Assembly: GCF_000512735.1 (NCBI RefSeq)
Contig: NZ_CP007028.1
Coordinates: 868,001-932,000 of the forward strand
Direction of reading: 5' to 3'
Source: Thermocrinis ruber
GTDB taxonomy: Bacteria > Aquificota > Aquificia > Aquificales > Aquificaceae
DNA: 64,000 nt
Shown: one piece after another, positions 42,883 through 53,897 of the stretch
Numbering within the stretch: the first letter of the stretch is position 1
Layout: each line of letters starts with the position of its first letter
Notes under the pieces: model-generated
Seen by the model: only the letters and a program-made list of their open reading frames with translations
Databases searched by the model: none
Told to the model about the DNA's origin: nothing
Position numbers and translations under genes: made by a program

Positions 42883-44606
42883 TCCTCTACCTCCTCGTTG
42901 GTTTGTTTTCTATTAAACATCAACCCTCCGTATATACCATAAAGTCCCATCCCACTTGCAAAGTAAAAGTTCAATTCTCCCACGCTTGCTTTGGGTTTGG
43001 TGGATTGTAAAAGTGTCTGGGAAATCTCTCCAAAAAGCATCTTAACAGACTGATAGTCAAAAGCCTCATACTCTTCCAACTTTTGTCTCAACTCGGGAAG
43101 TAGCTTGATGATGTCCCCCCAATCCATTTTAAGGCTTTTGAGTTTTTTCAAAAAGGGCTTAGATTTTCTTTCTTTCCTTTGTTCTTCTAATAAATATTCC
43201 GTTAAAAATCCCATTAGAACCAGTCCGTATTTCCAGTCTTCCGAGCCAATGCTTGGTAGGTTTTTCACCCAAACAAAAAACTCTTCAAGGCTTTGTAGAT
43301 TTTGGCTTTGTTGCATGCTTAACCCCTCCGTAGTTATTCTAACAAAGAGATATACCGCTAAAGCTTCACCAATCAATTTGTAATCCGTACGCTTATCCCA
43401 CTCCTTAAAGCTCTCCCTTATAACATTCATCAACCCATCACAAAGAAATGCATTCTCAACCCTCTTCCCCCAGAATGTAGCTTCAACCATTTGATAGAAC
43501 CCTTTCTCTTTGAAAAACTCGTTGATAAGCCTATAATCAAAATTTCCGACAATCCCAAGCTCTTCAATAAACCCTTTTACCTTAAAAAGATAGTCAATTC
43601 GTGAAGGGAAAACATCTGAAATATACAGTTCTATTGCTTCTCTACTTTGTTCCCTCTTTATAAACAGAAAATGGGCAATGATAATATCTTTAAACCTACT
43701 AAATATTGATAGAATGTCAAGCCCTCTTTCCCCTGAGATTTCCTGAAGGTTATCAAGTATGCTAAATATCAGGTTTTTATCCTCTTCCCTTACAAGTCCT
43801 TCAAGCAGGTCGTATAGATGAACCTTGTCTAAATTGTCAAGGTTTAAGTTATTTTCCCTGAGATATTCAAACAATTCCTTAAGCTTCTGAAGATTTTCCT
43901 TTTTTAATGTCTCCGGGATAAGCATATACTCGGTGCCTGCTAATTTAAAAGTAGCGGACTCCAAGTTTTGCCTTGCTATTCTGATTTTTTCATAACAATC
44001 AAAACAAATTGGACTGTTTTTGTATGCTACATCTTCTCTAAACCCACCTACTATATATCCAGGCTTGTCGTAGGTCAAAAAATTAAAGGGTAAGTCTTCA
44101 GCCACCTTTTTCTCCTCTCCACATATGGAACATATGCCATTTTTCTCATATGAACCTTTTATAAGATCGCCAACTGCTTTGATATATTCGGGCATCTCTC
44201 CTATGTATTTTCCATTGAACCTAATGGTAATCAGGTAGGAGGTTGATTTCTCAGTTCCTTCTATCATACCCCGTATCCGCTCTGCAACGGTTTCTACATC
44301 AATGCTTATCTGTGGAACGCCTCTTAGTTTTCTGTTGACTTTAATAAGGTTATTCAAAGATTTGCTAATGTCTTCAGTATTAAGGCGTAAAGTGGGCGAG
44401 TAGGTAGGCGGGTTGCTGCTCTTAGCCCTTCTATAAAGATACTTGTTTAGCTTATCCTCTGAAAACTCCTCAAGGCTAATATCTTTTAAAGTTGCGTTGC
44501 CAACATTGTCCAGTTCAAACTCAAGCACAATAACCTTGTCCGCTTTAACTTTGTCGTATATTGGTCTTTCAAATAGTTCTCCCCACTCTTTTAAAGCCCT
44601 AAGCAT
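42879..44606 (-). CDS. cas8b: Cascade large subunit Cas8b (Csh1 family)
   Basis: The 575-residue protein has a zinc-finger-like pair CSICGEE...ICFDCYEKI (about 158-210), with the adjacent FLTYDKPGYIVGGF typical of Csh1/TM1802 large subunits. The large subunit recognises the PAM and, in I-B systems, also encodes the small subunit by internal initiation in some species. It overlaps cas6 by 8 bp. Confidence 0.88.
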   Translation of the reverse strand: MLRALKEWGELFERPIYDKVKADKVIVLEFELDNVGNATLKDISLEEFSEDKLNKYLYRRAKSSNPPTYSPTLRLNTEDISKSLNNLIKVNRKLRGVPQISIDVETVAERIRGMIEGTEKSTSYLITIRFNGKYIGEMPEYIKAVGDLIKGSYEKNGICSICGEEKKVAEDLPFNFLTYDKPGYIVGGFREDVAYKNSPICFDCYEKIRIARQNLESATFKLAGTEYMLIPETLKKENLQKLKELFEYLRENNLNLDNLDKVHLYDLLEGLVREEDKNLIFSILDNLQEISGERGLDILSIFSRFKDIIIAHFLFIKREQSREAIELYISDVFPSRIDYLFKVKGFIEELGIVGNFDYRLINEFFKEKGFYQMVEATFWGKRVENAFLCDGLMNVIRESFKEWDKRTDYKLIGEALAVYLFVRITTEGLSMQQSQNLQSLEEFFVWVKNLPSIGSEDWKYGLVLMGFLTEYLLEEQRKERKSKPFLKKLKSLKMDWGDIIKLLPELRQKLEEYEAFDYQSVKMLFGEISQTLLQSTKPKASVGELNFYFASGMGLYGIYGGLMFNRKQTNEEVEE

Positions 44607-45366
44607 GTTCCTTCTTTCTTATTTTAGCAATACAACCAAAGCCCGCACTGTTTTTTACCCCCAATCCACATTCCAGCCCAACCTTCAGCATATCCCTCTT
44701 AGCTTTTATCTTAAACAAACCCTCCCACGCTGTAATAAGTGTTCCCTTAAATACAATCTTCTTTTTATAAATACGATTTGTGTTAACTGGGGCTATTTCA
44801 ATATCTTCCGTATACCTTTTACCATAAACAAGTTCATATTTTTTCATCAAGTTGCTTTTAAGCATAGCGTAGAACTGCTCCTCAAACGGTGAGAGATAGA
44901 TATGCCTTCTTGAACCCTCTGGCGTCCTATAGACCACAATGGGAGAAAGACAAACCACAGTTATCTCCTCGCTTTCTATTTCCTCCTCTAACACCTCAAC
45001 CTCTGAAAGGAAAACATATTGCTTATGCATAAGCAATCTTTCTTTTTTCAGTAAAGACATGGCTATGGACTTCATATGTGTGGTTATCGGAGTGGAAAAA
45101 TACACATGAACGTTTGGAGGGTGGAACAAAATGTTGTTTTCGTTCTTTTCCTTAATCTTGCCAAATATTTTTGAGAATGTGAAGAGTTTAAACTTTCTGT
45201 GGTTATACACAAAGCCCACTTCATGCAATATACTGGCAAGGATTGGGTCCATGTTCTTATAAAAGAACCCCTGGAGCACGCTGTTGTAATACTTGGGCAA
45301 ACTTAAAGGTTGGTCAAAGCTAAACTTGAATTTTAGCTTATAGCTTTTATAGGTTCTTTCCGTCAT
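44599..45366 (-). CDS. cas6: crRNA-processing endoribonuclease Cas6
   Basis: This 255-residue RAMP protein has the C-terminal glycine-rich loop GLECGLGVKNSAGFGCI and N-terminal ferredoxin-like fold. It should cut pre-crRNA within the repeat, leaving the ATTGAAAC-type 8-nt handle. It is first in the operon. ATG 45366 is preferred over an upstream GTG at 45369. Confidence 0.88.
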   Translation of the reverse strand: MTERTYKSYKLKFKFSFDQPLSLPKYYNSVLQGFFYKNMDPILASILHEVGFVYNHRKFKLFTFSKIFGKIKEKNENNILFHPPNVHVYFSTPITTHMKSIAMSLLKKERLLMHKQYVFLSEVEVLEEEIESEEITVVCLSPIVVYRTPEGSRRHIYLSPFEEQFYAMLKSNLMKKYELVYGKRYTEDIEIAPVNTNRIYKKKIVFKGTLITAWEGLFKIKAKRDMLKVGLECGLGVKNSAGFGCIAKIRKKEHA

Positions 45367-45404
45367 CACTAAAATTTATAATAGCCTTCCTTCTATTGGG
45401 CATG

Positions 45405-45512
45405 GACGGGAAATGTTTTATAATAGTCATGAGGGCATTGATGTAGAGGGACTCTTAAAAGTCCCTTGTCTCTAAGTTGGCAACTGAATATGATAGATAA
45501 TGCGAATATCTG
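45405..45512 (+). promoter_or_regulatory. Leader of the right CRISPR array
   Basis: This is the mirror copy of the left leader, with TATAAT at 45419-45424 as a likely -10 box and the palindrome AGGGACT...AGTCCCT at 45447-45466. It ends at the first repeat. It lies between the divergent cas6 and the array. Confidence 0.85.
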
Positions 45513-45677
45513 GTTTATTAGGTGCCTATAGGGGATTGAAACACTTGCTTTCTCATTGCTTAGCCTCCAGCTTATGCAAGTTTATTAAATGCCTATAGGG
45601 GATTGAAACGCCCTCTGTTCAGATGCTCCGATGCAGACTATGAACTTGTTTATTAAGTGCCTATAGGGGATTGAAAC
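45513..45677 (+). CRISPR. CRISPR array, 3 repeats and 2 spacers, transcribed rightward
   Basis: The repeats are at 45513-45542, 45580-45609 and 45648-45677. They have the same sequence family as the left array with one or two changes each. Spacers are 37 and 38 nt. Orientation is opposite to the left array, so both arrays read away from the cas genes. Confidence 0.93.
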
Positions 45678-45715
45678 ATCCTTAGAACTTGTAGATTTTT
45701 TTAGAACTGCCTCAA
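45678..45715 (+). other. Conserved trailer beyond the right CRISPR array
   Basis: ATCCTTAGAACTTGTAGATT and the following TTTTTAGAACTGCCTCAA match the left array's distal flank. See the left copy at 38184-38219. Confidence 0.55.
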
Positions 45716-45752
45716 TTCTAACAGTTAGACTTCTACAATCATGCAGAGTCTC

Positions 45753-45803
45753 GCTAATTTGTTAATATATTGGCAAATTTGTTTATTAGCATATTAACAA
45801 ATT
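45753..45803 (+). repeat. 51-bp AT-rich repeat, right copy, upstream of parA
   Basis: This is a direct copy of 38127-38178 with several substitutions. Further TTATTAACAAG-type words follow up to the parA start (45811-45847). A cluster of such sites before parA fits a centromere or operator. Confidence 0.6.
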
Positions 45804-45846
45804 ACTCTCCTTGCTTATTAACAAGTTATATGATAAACTTATTAAC

Positions 45847-46584
45847 ATGAAAACCTTGTCAGTAGTCAATCACAAAGGAGGTGTGGGAAAAACAACGCTT
45901 ACTGTAGTCCTGCTTCATCTACTTGCAGAACGAGGCTTGAAAGTCCTCGCTGTAGACCTTGACCCTCAAGCAAACTTGACCCTGTGTCTTACTCAAAACA
46001 TCTCTGAGGATATCCCTCAATCTTACCACTTACTCATCAAAGGCTCTTCCCAACCCATAAGTTTAGGAAATATTGACCTCATTCCTTCCTCCTTGCTCCT
46101 ATCCCAAGCGGAGTTTGAACTTGTCAGTATGCATGCGAGGGAGCTTAGGCTAAAGAGGGCACTGTCTACCTTTAACAGCTACGACCTAATCCTCGTAGAT
46201 ACCCCGCCGAACCTCGGCATCTTAACCATAAACGCTCTCATAGCCTCCGACGGTGTGCTAATTCCTGTAGAAACTCAGTTTTTCAGCCTCTCTGGTTTAA
46301 AGCATATTTTTATGGTCCTGCAGGAGTTAGAGGAATACACAGGAATAAAAACCCAAGTAGTAGCATTGGCACCTACCTTTTACGAAAAACACGTAGCCCT
46401 TCATAACAAGGTCCTTGAAGAGCTTCAAAAGCTTCCTTATAAGGTTCTACCACCCATTCCCAAAAGGGTGGGCTTTCAGTATGCCAGTATAAATAGGGGA
46501 GATTTAAAACAGCTGGATCAGGAGGCATTAAAAATACTATCTACCTATGCAGAGGAGGTTATAAAATGGCTAAGAGGAACTTAG
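45847..46584 (+). CDS. parA: ParA-family partition ATPase
   Basis: This 245-residue deviant Walker ATPase starts MKTLSVVNHKGGVGKTTLTVVLL. It has the signature Lys of KGGVGKT, LAVDLDPQANLT and ILVDTPPNLGILTINAL. There is no N-terminal DNA-binding domain, so it is the small type that works with a ribbon-helix-helix partner. I chose ATG 45847; an upstream start at 45811 lies in the repeat region. It overlaps the RHH gene by 19 bp. ParA pairs are typical of plasmids and integrated elements. Confidence 0.9.
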   Translation: MKTLSVVNHKGGVGKTTLTVVLLHLLAERGLKVLAVDLDPQANLTLCLTQNISEDIPQSYHLLIKGSSQPISLGNIDLIPSSLLLSQAEFELVSMHARELRLKRALSTFNSYDLILVDTPPNLGILTINALIASDGVLIPVETQFFSLSGLKHIFMVLQELEEYTGIKTQVVALAPTFYEKHVALHNKVLEELQKLPYKVLPPIPKRVGFQYASINRGDLKQLDQEALKILSTYAEEVIKWLRGT

Positions 46585-46850
46585 GCATAGTTTCAAAGAT
46601 TCTCAGCGATATGTCAGCCACAGTGTCAGAGGAGCCAAAGTCCGAGGAAGCAATGAAGAAGGACACTTTGGAAGAAAAAAAGGAAGCTACCAAGAATAGG
46701 AAACTAAAGGGCTTTTACCTAACCGTGGAAAACGAAGTGAGGCTTAAGGAACTCCAGATGATGTATTTGAAAAAGGGCATACGGGTAAGCGAGTCTGAGT
46801 TGGTTAATAGGGCTTTGGAAGAATTCTATTTCAAGCATAAAAAGGAGTGA
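46566..46850 (+). CDS. Small ribbon-helix-helix protein, probable partition partner of ParA
   Basis: This 94-residue protein has a charged, flexible N-terminal half. Its C-terminal RHH-like domain (KGFYLTVENEVRLKELQMMY...VSESELVNRALEEFY) resembles ParG/omega-type centromere-binding proteins. It is co-translated with parA. It probably binds the TTGTTAATA-like repeats on either side of the operon. Confidence 0.7.
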   Translation: MAKRNLGIVSKILSDMSATVSEEPKSEEAMKKDTLEEKKEATKNRKLKGFYLTVENEVRLKELQMMYLKKGIRVSESELVNRALEEFYFKHKKE

Positions 46851-47090
46851 TTAACGAATTGGCTTATTAGCTAATTAATTTGTTAATAAACCAACAAATT
46901 TACCATAGCCTTGTGAAACTAACCTTTACCTCTGCGATGTAGAGATTGTTGGCAAGTTGACTTACTAATATCTTAACTTGCTGATTTGTTAATACAGTCT
47001 GACGTTTTGGATGAGTATATGTGTTGTAAAGTGCGTGAACGATTTAATTAATTTATTAACAAGCTTGTTTATTAACCTATTATTAGGTGG
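46851..47090. repeat. AT-rich repeat cluster downstream of the partition genes
   Basis: Words of the same type as upstream of parA recur: TTAATTTGTTAATAAACC (46877-46894), GATTTGTTAATA (46982-46993) and TTATTAACAAGCTTG then TTTATTAACC (47052-47076). These look like additional sites of the partition region. There is no gene here. Confidence 0.5.
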
Positions 47091-47445
47091 AGAAGGTGGG
47101 TTATCGGTTGGTCGGATAGGTGGAAAGGGTGGGAGGGTGAAGGAAGTAGCTGTTATTGAGGTTCCTCCGCTATGTGCTGGGTTCTTATAATCCTTATTCT
47201 ATTGTGTAAGAACTTACATCTTTGATTGTTACCCTTTTACCCTCAAAGAGTTTTAGGGTGTGCCCTTTCTTTTACTGAGCAGGACGGTGAACACCACCCA
47301 GTCTATGACTTTCTCGCTACAGACACGCAGACCATAAACAAAATCCTTGACCTTGCCCAAGAAGATGGTTTGGCTGTCCTCTGTAAAAACTTGCTTACCT
47401 GTTACGAGGAAATATAGGGCATCCTAAAAGCCCACGCTTATGATT
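47091..47445. other. Intergenic stretch without a recognisable gene
   Basis: It starts with a G-rich strand (GGTGGAAAGGGTGGGAGGG, about 47119-47137). A short open frame at 47226-47417 (63 residues) has no ribosome site or family resemblance, and I do not call it a gene. The frame ends just before the convergent nitrilase-type gene. Confidence 0.5.
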
Positions 47446-48189
47446 TCAATCAGTGTCCAGTGGTATGAGCCTTCGCACTGCTTCCACCTTCTTTAGGTCC
47501 GCATAAACCAAAAGGACGCTATCTCCCACTTCCGAAAAGGCAAGGGTGTTGCCCCATGGGTCGTATATGGCAGAGTTGCCTGCATACTCCTCTTCTCCCG
47601 TCCTTCCCCACCCGTTGGAAAGCAAAAGGTAGCTTTGCAACTCCACCGCCCTCGCTTGCGACAAAACCTTTAAATGCTCTTTCCTTTTGGCACCCCAAAG
47701 GGATGGCACCGCAATAATCTGGGCTCCCTTCTTTCTCAGCTCCCAGCCCAGGTTTGGGAACCTTAGCTCAAAGCATACAAGCACTCCCACTTTTCCATGC
47801 CTTGTTTCAAAAACTGGGTTTTCTTGCCCCGGGCTAAAGTGTTCCCCCTCTCTGTACAGTGGAAAAAGCTTTATCTTGTCCCTTTTGCCTACCAATAACC
47901 CATCGGAGAGCACAAAGGCGGTGTTAAACAGCTTTCCCTCCCTCTCCTCTGGGTATGTTCCTATCAGCGTCAGCCTTTTTTCCTTAGAAAGTTCCCTGAG
48001 CTCTTCCAAAAGTTTTTGACTCTCTTTGGCGTGGTTTTTTAAGTTATCGTAGTCAAAACCGCAGGGAAACATCTCCGGCAGGACTACCAAGCTATCCTCC
48101 AAAGGGCTCAGTAGTTCAAGGACCCTTTTTCTGTTCTCTTGGATGTTGCCGAAGGCTATTTGCCACTGCAAAACCGCAAGCTTTATCAA
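47446..48189 (-). CDS. Carbon-nitrogen hydrolase (nitrilase superfamily)
   Basis: This is a 248-residue amidase/nitrilase-fold enzyme. The catalytic Glu-Lys-Cys are visible in VVLPEMFPCGFDYD, DKIKLFPLYREGEHFSPG and VLVCFELRFPNLG. Length and motifs resemble omega-amidase-like enzymes that hydrolyse small amides; the substrate is not predictable. The start is a TTG at 48189, overlapping the MoxR stop (TTGA) and preceded by a GGAGG-containing tract. A longer frame to 48273 would lie inside moxR. Confidence 0.85.
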   Translation of the reverse strand: MIKLAVLQWQIAFGNIQENRKRVLELLSPLEDSLVVLPEMFPCGFDYDNLKNHAKESQKLLEELRELSKEKRLTLIGTYPEEREGKLFNTAFVLSDGLLVGKRDKIKLFPLYREGEHFSPGQENPVFETRHGKVGVLVCFELRFPNLGWELRKKGAQIIAVPSLWGAKRKEHLKVLSQARAVELQSYLLLSNGWGRTGEEEYAGNSAIYDPWGNTLAFSEVGDSVLLVYADLKKVEAVRRLIPLDTD

Positions 48190-49088
48190 GGAGCTGGAAC
48201 CTCCTCCAAGATGGATTTTATTAAGGCTTCTGCGTCTGTGCCTTCCCTCACAATTATACGGTGTGCCAAGCAATAAGGTGCCAGGTCTATTATGTCCTCG
48301 GGAACCACAAAGTCCCTTCCCCTGCAGTAAGCCAACGCTTTTGCACAGCTAACCAAATGGATGGCACCCCTTGTGGAAACACCCAAAAGCACATCTGGGT
48401 GGTTGCGGGTCCTTGACACAATTTCCACCACAAACCTTGCCACTTCGGGCGACACATAAAACCTGCTTATCTGTTGCATGGTTGCCAGTATTTCGTGAGG
48501 CTTTACCATAGGGCTCAGCTTTGCCACACTTTCCAGGGGATTTTCTCCTCGGAGAATGCTTATCTCTGTTTCTTTATCTGGGTAGCCAAGGGAAAGGCGC
48601 ATGCTAAAGCGGTCCAGTTGAGACTCGGGCAGTGGAAAGGTGCCGTACTGTTCCACCGGGTTTTGTGTGGCTATCACAAAAAAGGGCTTTGGCAGTTCGT
48701 AGGTGACCCCATCCACGCTAACCTTACCCTCTGCCATAGCTTCTAAGAGGGCACTTTGGGTCTTTGGAGTAGCCCGGTTGATCTCGTCAGCCAAAATTAT
48801 CTGATGGAAGATAGGTCCCTGCTTGAAAACAAAGGCTTTTTTGGACTGGTCATAAATGCTCACGCCCAATATGTCCGAGGGTAAAAGGTCGCTGGTAAAT
48901 TGGATGCGGGCAAAGGAAAGCCCCAAAACCCTTGAGAGGGACAAAGCCAAAGTAGTCTTTCCTACCCCCGGCACATCTTCCAAAAGCAGATGCCCTCCAG
49001 AGAGAAAGCAAACCAAAGATCGTAAAACTACCTCTTCCTTTCCTTTTAGGACTGTGCTTACGCTATCTATGATTCCTTGGATGTCCAT
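48186..49088 (-). CDS. MoxR-family AAA+ ATPase
   Basis: This 300-residue MoxR ATPase has Walker A EDVPGVGKTTLAL, Walker B IILADEINRATPKTQSALLEAM, and sensor/arginine motifs FFVIATQNPVEQYGTFPLPESQLDRF. MoxR proteins act as chaperones that activate or insert metal cofactors, often with von Willebrand partners; none follows here. It is translationally coupled to the nitrilase-type gene. Confidence 0.9.
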   Translation of the reverse strand: MDIQGIIDSVSTVLKGKEEVVLRSLVCFLSGGHLLLEDVPGVGKTTLALSLSRVLGLSFARIQFTSDLLPSDILGVSIYDQSKKAFVFKQGPIFHQIILADEINRATPKTQSALLEAMAEGKVSVDGVTYELPKPFFVIATQNPVEQYGTFPLPESQLDRFSMRLSLGYPDKETEISILRGENPLESVAKLSPMVKPHEILATMQQISRFYVSPEVARFVVEIVSRTRNHPDVLLGVSTRGAIHLVSCAKALAYCRGRDFVVPEDIIDLAPYCLAHRIIVREGTDAEALIKSILEEVPAP

Positions 49089-49132
49089 GCAAGCTTACAG
49101 TATTATAAGAACACTTACATAACAAATAAAGA

Positions 49133-50431
49133 CTAAGTATCCGGCAATTCACCCTTTAGGAATTTATTGTAAGCGCTCAGGTCAAAGTAGCCATGCCCTG
49201 ATAGGTTAAAGAGGATAGTCTTTTTCTCTCCAGTCCTTTTACACTCCAAGGCTATGTCTATTACCTTTCTTATGGCGTGGGCGGACTCTGGGGCTGGCAC
49301 TATGCCCTCCGTCCTTGCAAAGAGAACAGCCGCTTCAAAAACATCCCTCTGTTTATATGCACTGGCGCTTATAAAACCCTCATTGTATAGCAAGCAAACC
49401 AAAGGTGCATCTCCGTGGTATCTCAAACCTCCCGCATGAATGGGAGGAGGCACAAAATCATGTCCCAAGGTATGCATCTTTATAAGGGGCGTTAGCCCTG
49501 CGGTGTCTCCGTAATCGTATCTGTATTCACCCTTCGTAAGGGTAGGGCATGCGGATGGTTCCACTGCGATAACCTCAAGGTTTGGCTTTTCGCCCGCCAG
49601 CTTGTCCCTCAAAAAGGGAAAGGATAAACCCGCAAAGTTGCTACCACCACCCACCGCACCCACAATTACATCGGGATAATCACCGACCATTTCCATCTGC
49701 TTTTTGGCTTCCAACCCTATGATTGTTTGATGGAGCAAAACATGGTTTAACACACTACCCAGGGAGTATTTAGTGTCCGGAGAGGAAACCGCACGCTCAA
49801 TGGCTTCGCTTATGGCTATTCCCAAACTTCCCGGATGCTCTGGGTCTTCTTCATAAAACTTTCTGCCAGACTGGGTTAGATTGCTGGGAGAAGGCACCAC
49901 CTTTGCTCCCCAAGTCTCCATAAGTATTCTTCTGAAGGGTTTTTGATTGTAGCTAACCCTAACCATAAAGACCTCACACTCCAAACCAAAGAACTGGCAG
50001 GCAAAGGCTAAAGAACTTCCCCACTGACCCGCCCCCGTTTCTGTAGTCAACCTCTTCACACCGGAGATCTTGTTGTAATAAGCTTGGGCTACCGCAGTGT
50101 TTGGCTTATGGCTACCCGGTGGTGATACGCTCTCGTTTTTGTAGTATATCTTTGCTGGCGTGCCCAAGTACTCCTCAAGCCTTTTAGCCCTGTGCAGTGG
50201 CGTTGGTCTCCATAGGGAATATACATCAAGCACCTCTTGGGGGATGTCTATCCACTCCTGCTGTGAGACCTCCTGCTCCACTATAGGCTCTGGAAATATG
50301 GCAAGGAGGGCTGAAGGATCCACAGGCTCCATAGTCCTTGGGTCCAAGGGAGGCTCCAGAGGCTTTGGTAGATAGGGCACAATGTTAAACCATTTCTTTG
50401 GTATGTCTTGGGTGCTCAAAACTACGCGCAT
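49133..50431 (-). CDS. trpB: Tryptophan synthase beta chain-like, TrpB2 type
   Basis: This PLP-dependent enzyme of 432 residues condenses indole and serine. It is the longer TrpB2 form, with the extra N-terminal region ([31 protein letters not shown]). The PLP lysine is in [12 protein letters not shown], and the phosphate loop is [11 protein letters not shown]. The start is ATG 50431, since the longer frame extends into the upstream AT-rich region. No trpA is adjacent; TrpB2 commonly stands alone and may act in indole salvage. Confidence 0.9.
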   Translation of the reverse strand: MRVVLSTQDIPKKWFNIVPYLPKPLEPPLDPRTMEPVDPSALLAIFPEPIVEQEVSQQEWIDIPQEVLDVYSLWRPTPLHRAKRLEEYLGTPAKIYYKNESVSPPGSHKPNTAVAQAYYNKISGVKRLTTETGAGQWGSSLAFACQFFGLECEVFMVRVSYNQKPFRRILMETWGAKVVPSPSNLTQSGRKFYEEDPEHPGSLGIAISEAIERAVSSPDTKYSLGSVLNHVLLHQTIIGLEAKKQMEMVGDYPDVIVGAVGGGSNFAGLSFPFLRDKLAGEKPNLEVIAVEPSACPTLTKGEYRYDYGDTAGLTPLIKMHTLGHDFVPPPIHAGGLRYHGDAPLVCLLYNEGFISASAYKQRDVFEAAVLFARTEGIVPAPESAHAIRKVIDIALECKRTGEKKTILFNLSGHGYFDLSAYNKFLKGELPDT

Positions 50432-50551
50432 AGTGGAGAAAATTTTAACTTTTTTTAGGTTTGTATCTTTATACATCGGAAATTCAGAAAGGCTAGAAAT
50501 CTCTTAGGAAAAAAGCCTTAGCAAGGAGAGAACTTAACTCACTTATTCAGA

Positions 50552-52031
<1,480 letters not shown>

Positions 52032-52080
52032 TCAAACAACCCCAAAGGGCTTCCAGCCCTGCGGGGCATTCTAATATTCC

Positions 52081-53757
52081 TTAAGTCAAATACTTCTCTA
52101 TCTCCTGCTTTATGGATGGGTCTATGCCCAGCTTCTTGAGGTGTCTGTCCTCCGCCTTTAAAAGCTCATATAAGTTCTCAAAGTTGTTGTAAATGATCTT
52201 CTTTTTGACCTCTCCTATGCCCTTTATTCGGTCAAGGATGTCCTTTAGCCCCTCCTTTAGTCTGAGCTTTCTGTTGTAAGAAAGGGCAAAGCGGTGGGCT
52301 TCATCCCTAATCTGTCCGAAAATTCTATAGAGTATAGGATGTTCCTTTAGTCTTACCCTCTGTCCCCATTCGGTTAGCAGAATTTCCTCCTCCTTGGCGA
52401 GGGAAACTACCTTGATGGGCAAGCCAAACCTGTCCCTTACCCTAATGGCTACGCTCAATTGTCCGAGTCCTCCGTCAATGAGCCACAGGTCTGGCATGGT
52501 CTCCTCCCCTTCCTTAAGCCTTCTTGCCCTTCTGCTCAGCACCTCCTCCAGGGAGGCGTAATCGTCAATCTGATTTACCGTTTTTATCCGATACCTTCTG
52601 TATCTCTTTTTATTCATAGTTCCCTCTTCCCAAACCACGCAGGATGCCACCGTATAGCCTCCATAAAAGTGGGAAACATCAAAGCCCTCTATGATCCTTG
52701 GTGGAGGAATTTTTAGCACTTTCAAGAACTCCTCCTGCCAAAGTTCTGGTGGCATGTAGTGGTGGAGATTTTCTTTGACAAGCTCTTCCAAGCTCTGGTC
52801 TATCTTTTGAACGATCTCAACCTTCCCTCTTTCCGAGAGCCACCTTTTGACCTCTTCCGAGAGCTCAAAGTTCAAGAGCAAAACCTCCGGCAATGGATTG
52901 GAGTAGTAAAAGCCTATAATGGTCTCTTCCAACTCTTCCTCCGTCTCCAAAAGGAAAACCTCCTTATCCACCAGCTTGAAAGACCTTATCAAAAAGACTC
53001 CCAAGAGCCTGCCTATTCTGTAAAAGAGGTCTGCTCTCTGGTAGGGGAGTCCGCTTACACTCTGACCCAAGGAGAGTTTTTCCAAAGCCCTTATTTGGTC
53101 TCTGATAAGGGCGCATTTTTCAAACTCAAGCCTTTCCATATGTTCTTCCATCCTCTGGTATAGCTCTGGTAGAACCTCAGAGACCTCCCCCGAGAGCATA
53201 GATTGGGCAGATTTCACCGCCAAGGAATAATCCTCTTTGCTAATCAGACCTGCACAGGGACCACTGCATAGCCCCAGGTGATAATCCATGCATGGGCTGG
53301 CTCTAGTAGGCATTGGGTCGCAGGTGCGAAGTTTAAAAAGCTTATGGATGAGCCTTTTTACCCTGTAGGCCCTCTTGGCGGTGAAGAAGGGACCAAAGAG
53401 CTTCCCCTCATGCTCGGAGCCTCTAACCACCTTTATGGTTGGAAATTCATCCTCCGTTAGCAGGAGGACAGGATAGCCCCCACCGTGCTTGTGCAGGACG
53501 TTGTATTTGGGTTTATGAAGTTGTATTAGGTCCACCTCTAACACCAGGGCTTCGTATTCGTTGCGGGTTAGTATCCAATCTATACGGTCCGAACTGTTAA
53601 CTATGGCATACTCCTTTTTGTTCTCTTGGGCTTGCTTGTAGTGTTGCAACAGCCTCTCCCTTATGTTCTTGGCTTTTCCCACATAAAGGACCTTGTTGCC
53701 CTTCTTGAAGAGATAAACTCCACACTGGGTGGGTGCAGACTTTATAAGCTCAAGCAT
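52081..53757 (-). CDS. uvrC: Excinuclease ABC subunit C
   Basis: UvrC makes the dual incisions of nucleotide excision repair. Over 558 residues it has a GIY-YIG domain (CGVYLFKKGNKVLYVGKAKNIRERL), a Cys-rich region (CDPMPTRASPCMDYHLGLCSGPC), a UVR motif (LYQRMEEHMERLEFEKCALIRDQI), and the RNase H-like endonuclease (IIEGFDVSHFYGG...DLWLIDGGLGQL). The C-terminal helix-hairpin-helix (LDRIKGIGEVKKKII) is slightly short. Confidence 0.95.
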   Translation of the reverse strand: MLELIKSAPTQCGVYLFKKGNKVLYVGKAKNIRERLLQHYKQAQENKKEYAIVNSSDRIDWILTRNEYEALVLEVDLIQLHKPKYNVLHKHGGGYPVLLLTEDEFPTIKVVRGSEHEGKLFGPFFTAKRAYRVKRLIHKLFKLRTCDPMPTRASPCMDYHLGLCSGPCAGLISKEDYSLAVKSAQSMLSGEVSEVLPELYQRMEEHMERLEFEKCALIRDQIRALEKLSLGQSVSGLPYQRADLFYRIGRLLGVFLIRSFKLVDKEVFLLETEEELEETIIGFYYSNPLPEVLLLNFELSEEVKRWLSERGKVEIVQKIDQSLEELVKENLHHYMPPELWQEEFLKVLKIPPPRIIEGFDVSHFYGGYTVASCVVWEEGTMNKKRYRRYRIKTVNQIDDYASLEEVLSRRARRLKEGEETMPDLWLIDGGLGQLSVAIRVRDRFGLPIKVVSLAKEEEILLTEWGQRVRLKEHPILYRIFGQIRDEAHRFALSYNRKLRLKEGLKDILDRIKGIGEVKKKIIYNNFENLYELLKAEDRHLKKLGIDPSIKQEIEKYLT

Positions 53758-53897
53758 ATATGTATAAGATAAACTGATTTACCCTCCTACCCGTACAAGC
53801 TTGTTTAGGTTCTGCCCGCCCGCCTATTCAGAAAGAAGTAGAACGCATTTAGGGATTAGAGTTGAATAGGTTCATGGAACGTATTTAGGGAGGAGGG

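Noticed and set aside
38220-45677. Two CRISPR arrays of different types
   Set aside because: The right-array repeat is the reverse complement of the left-array repeat; it is the same family in opposite orientation.
47119-47137. G-quadruplex in the G-rich tract
   Set aside because: Only three runs of GGG are present; the fourth would need GG runs, so the call is weak.
47226-47417. Short open frame of 63 codons
   Set aside because: No ribosome site, no family resemblance, and it lies in a gene-free repeat region.
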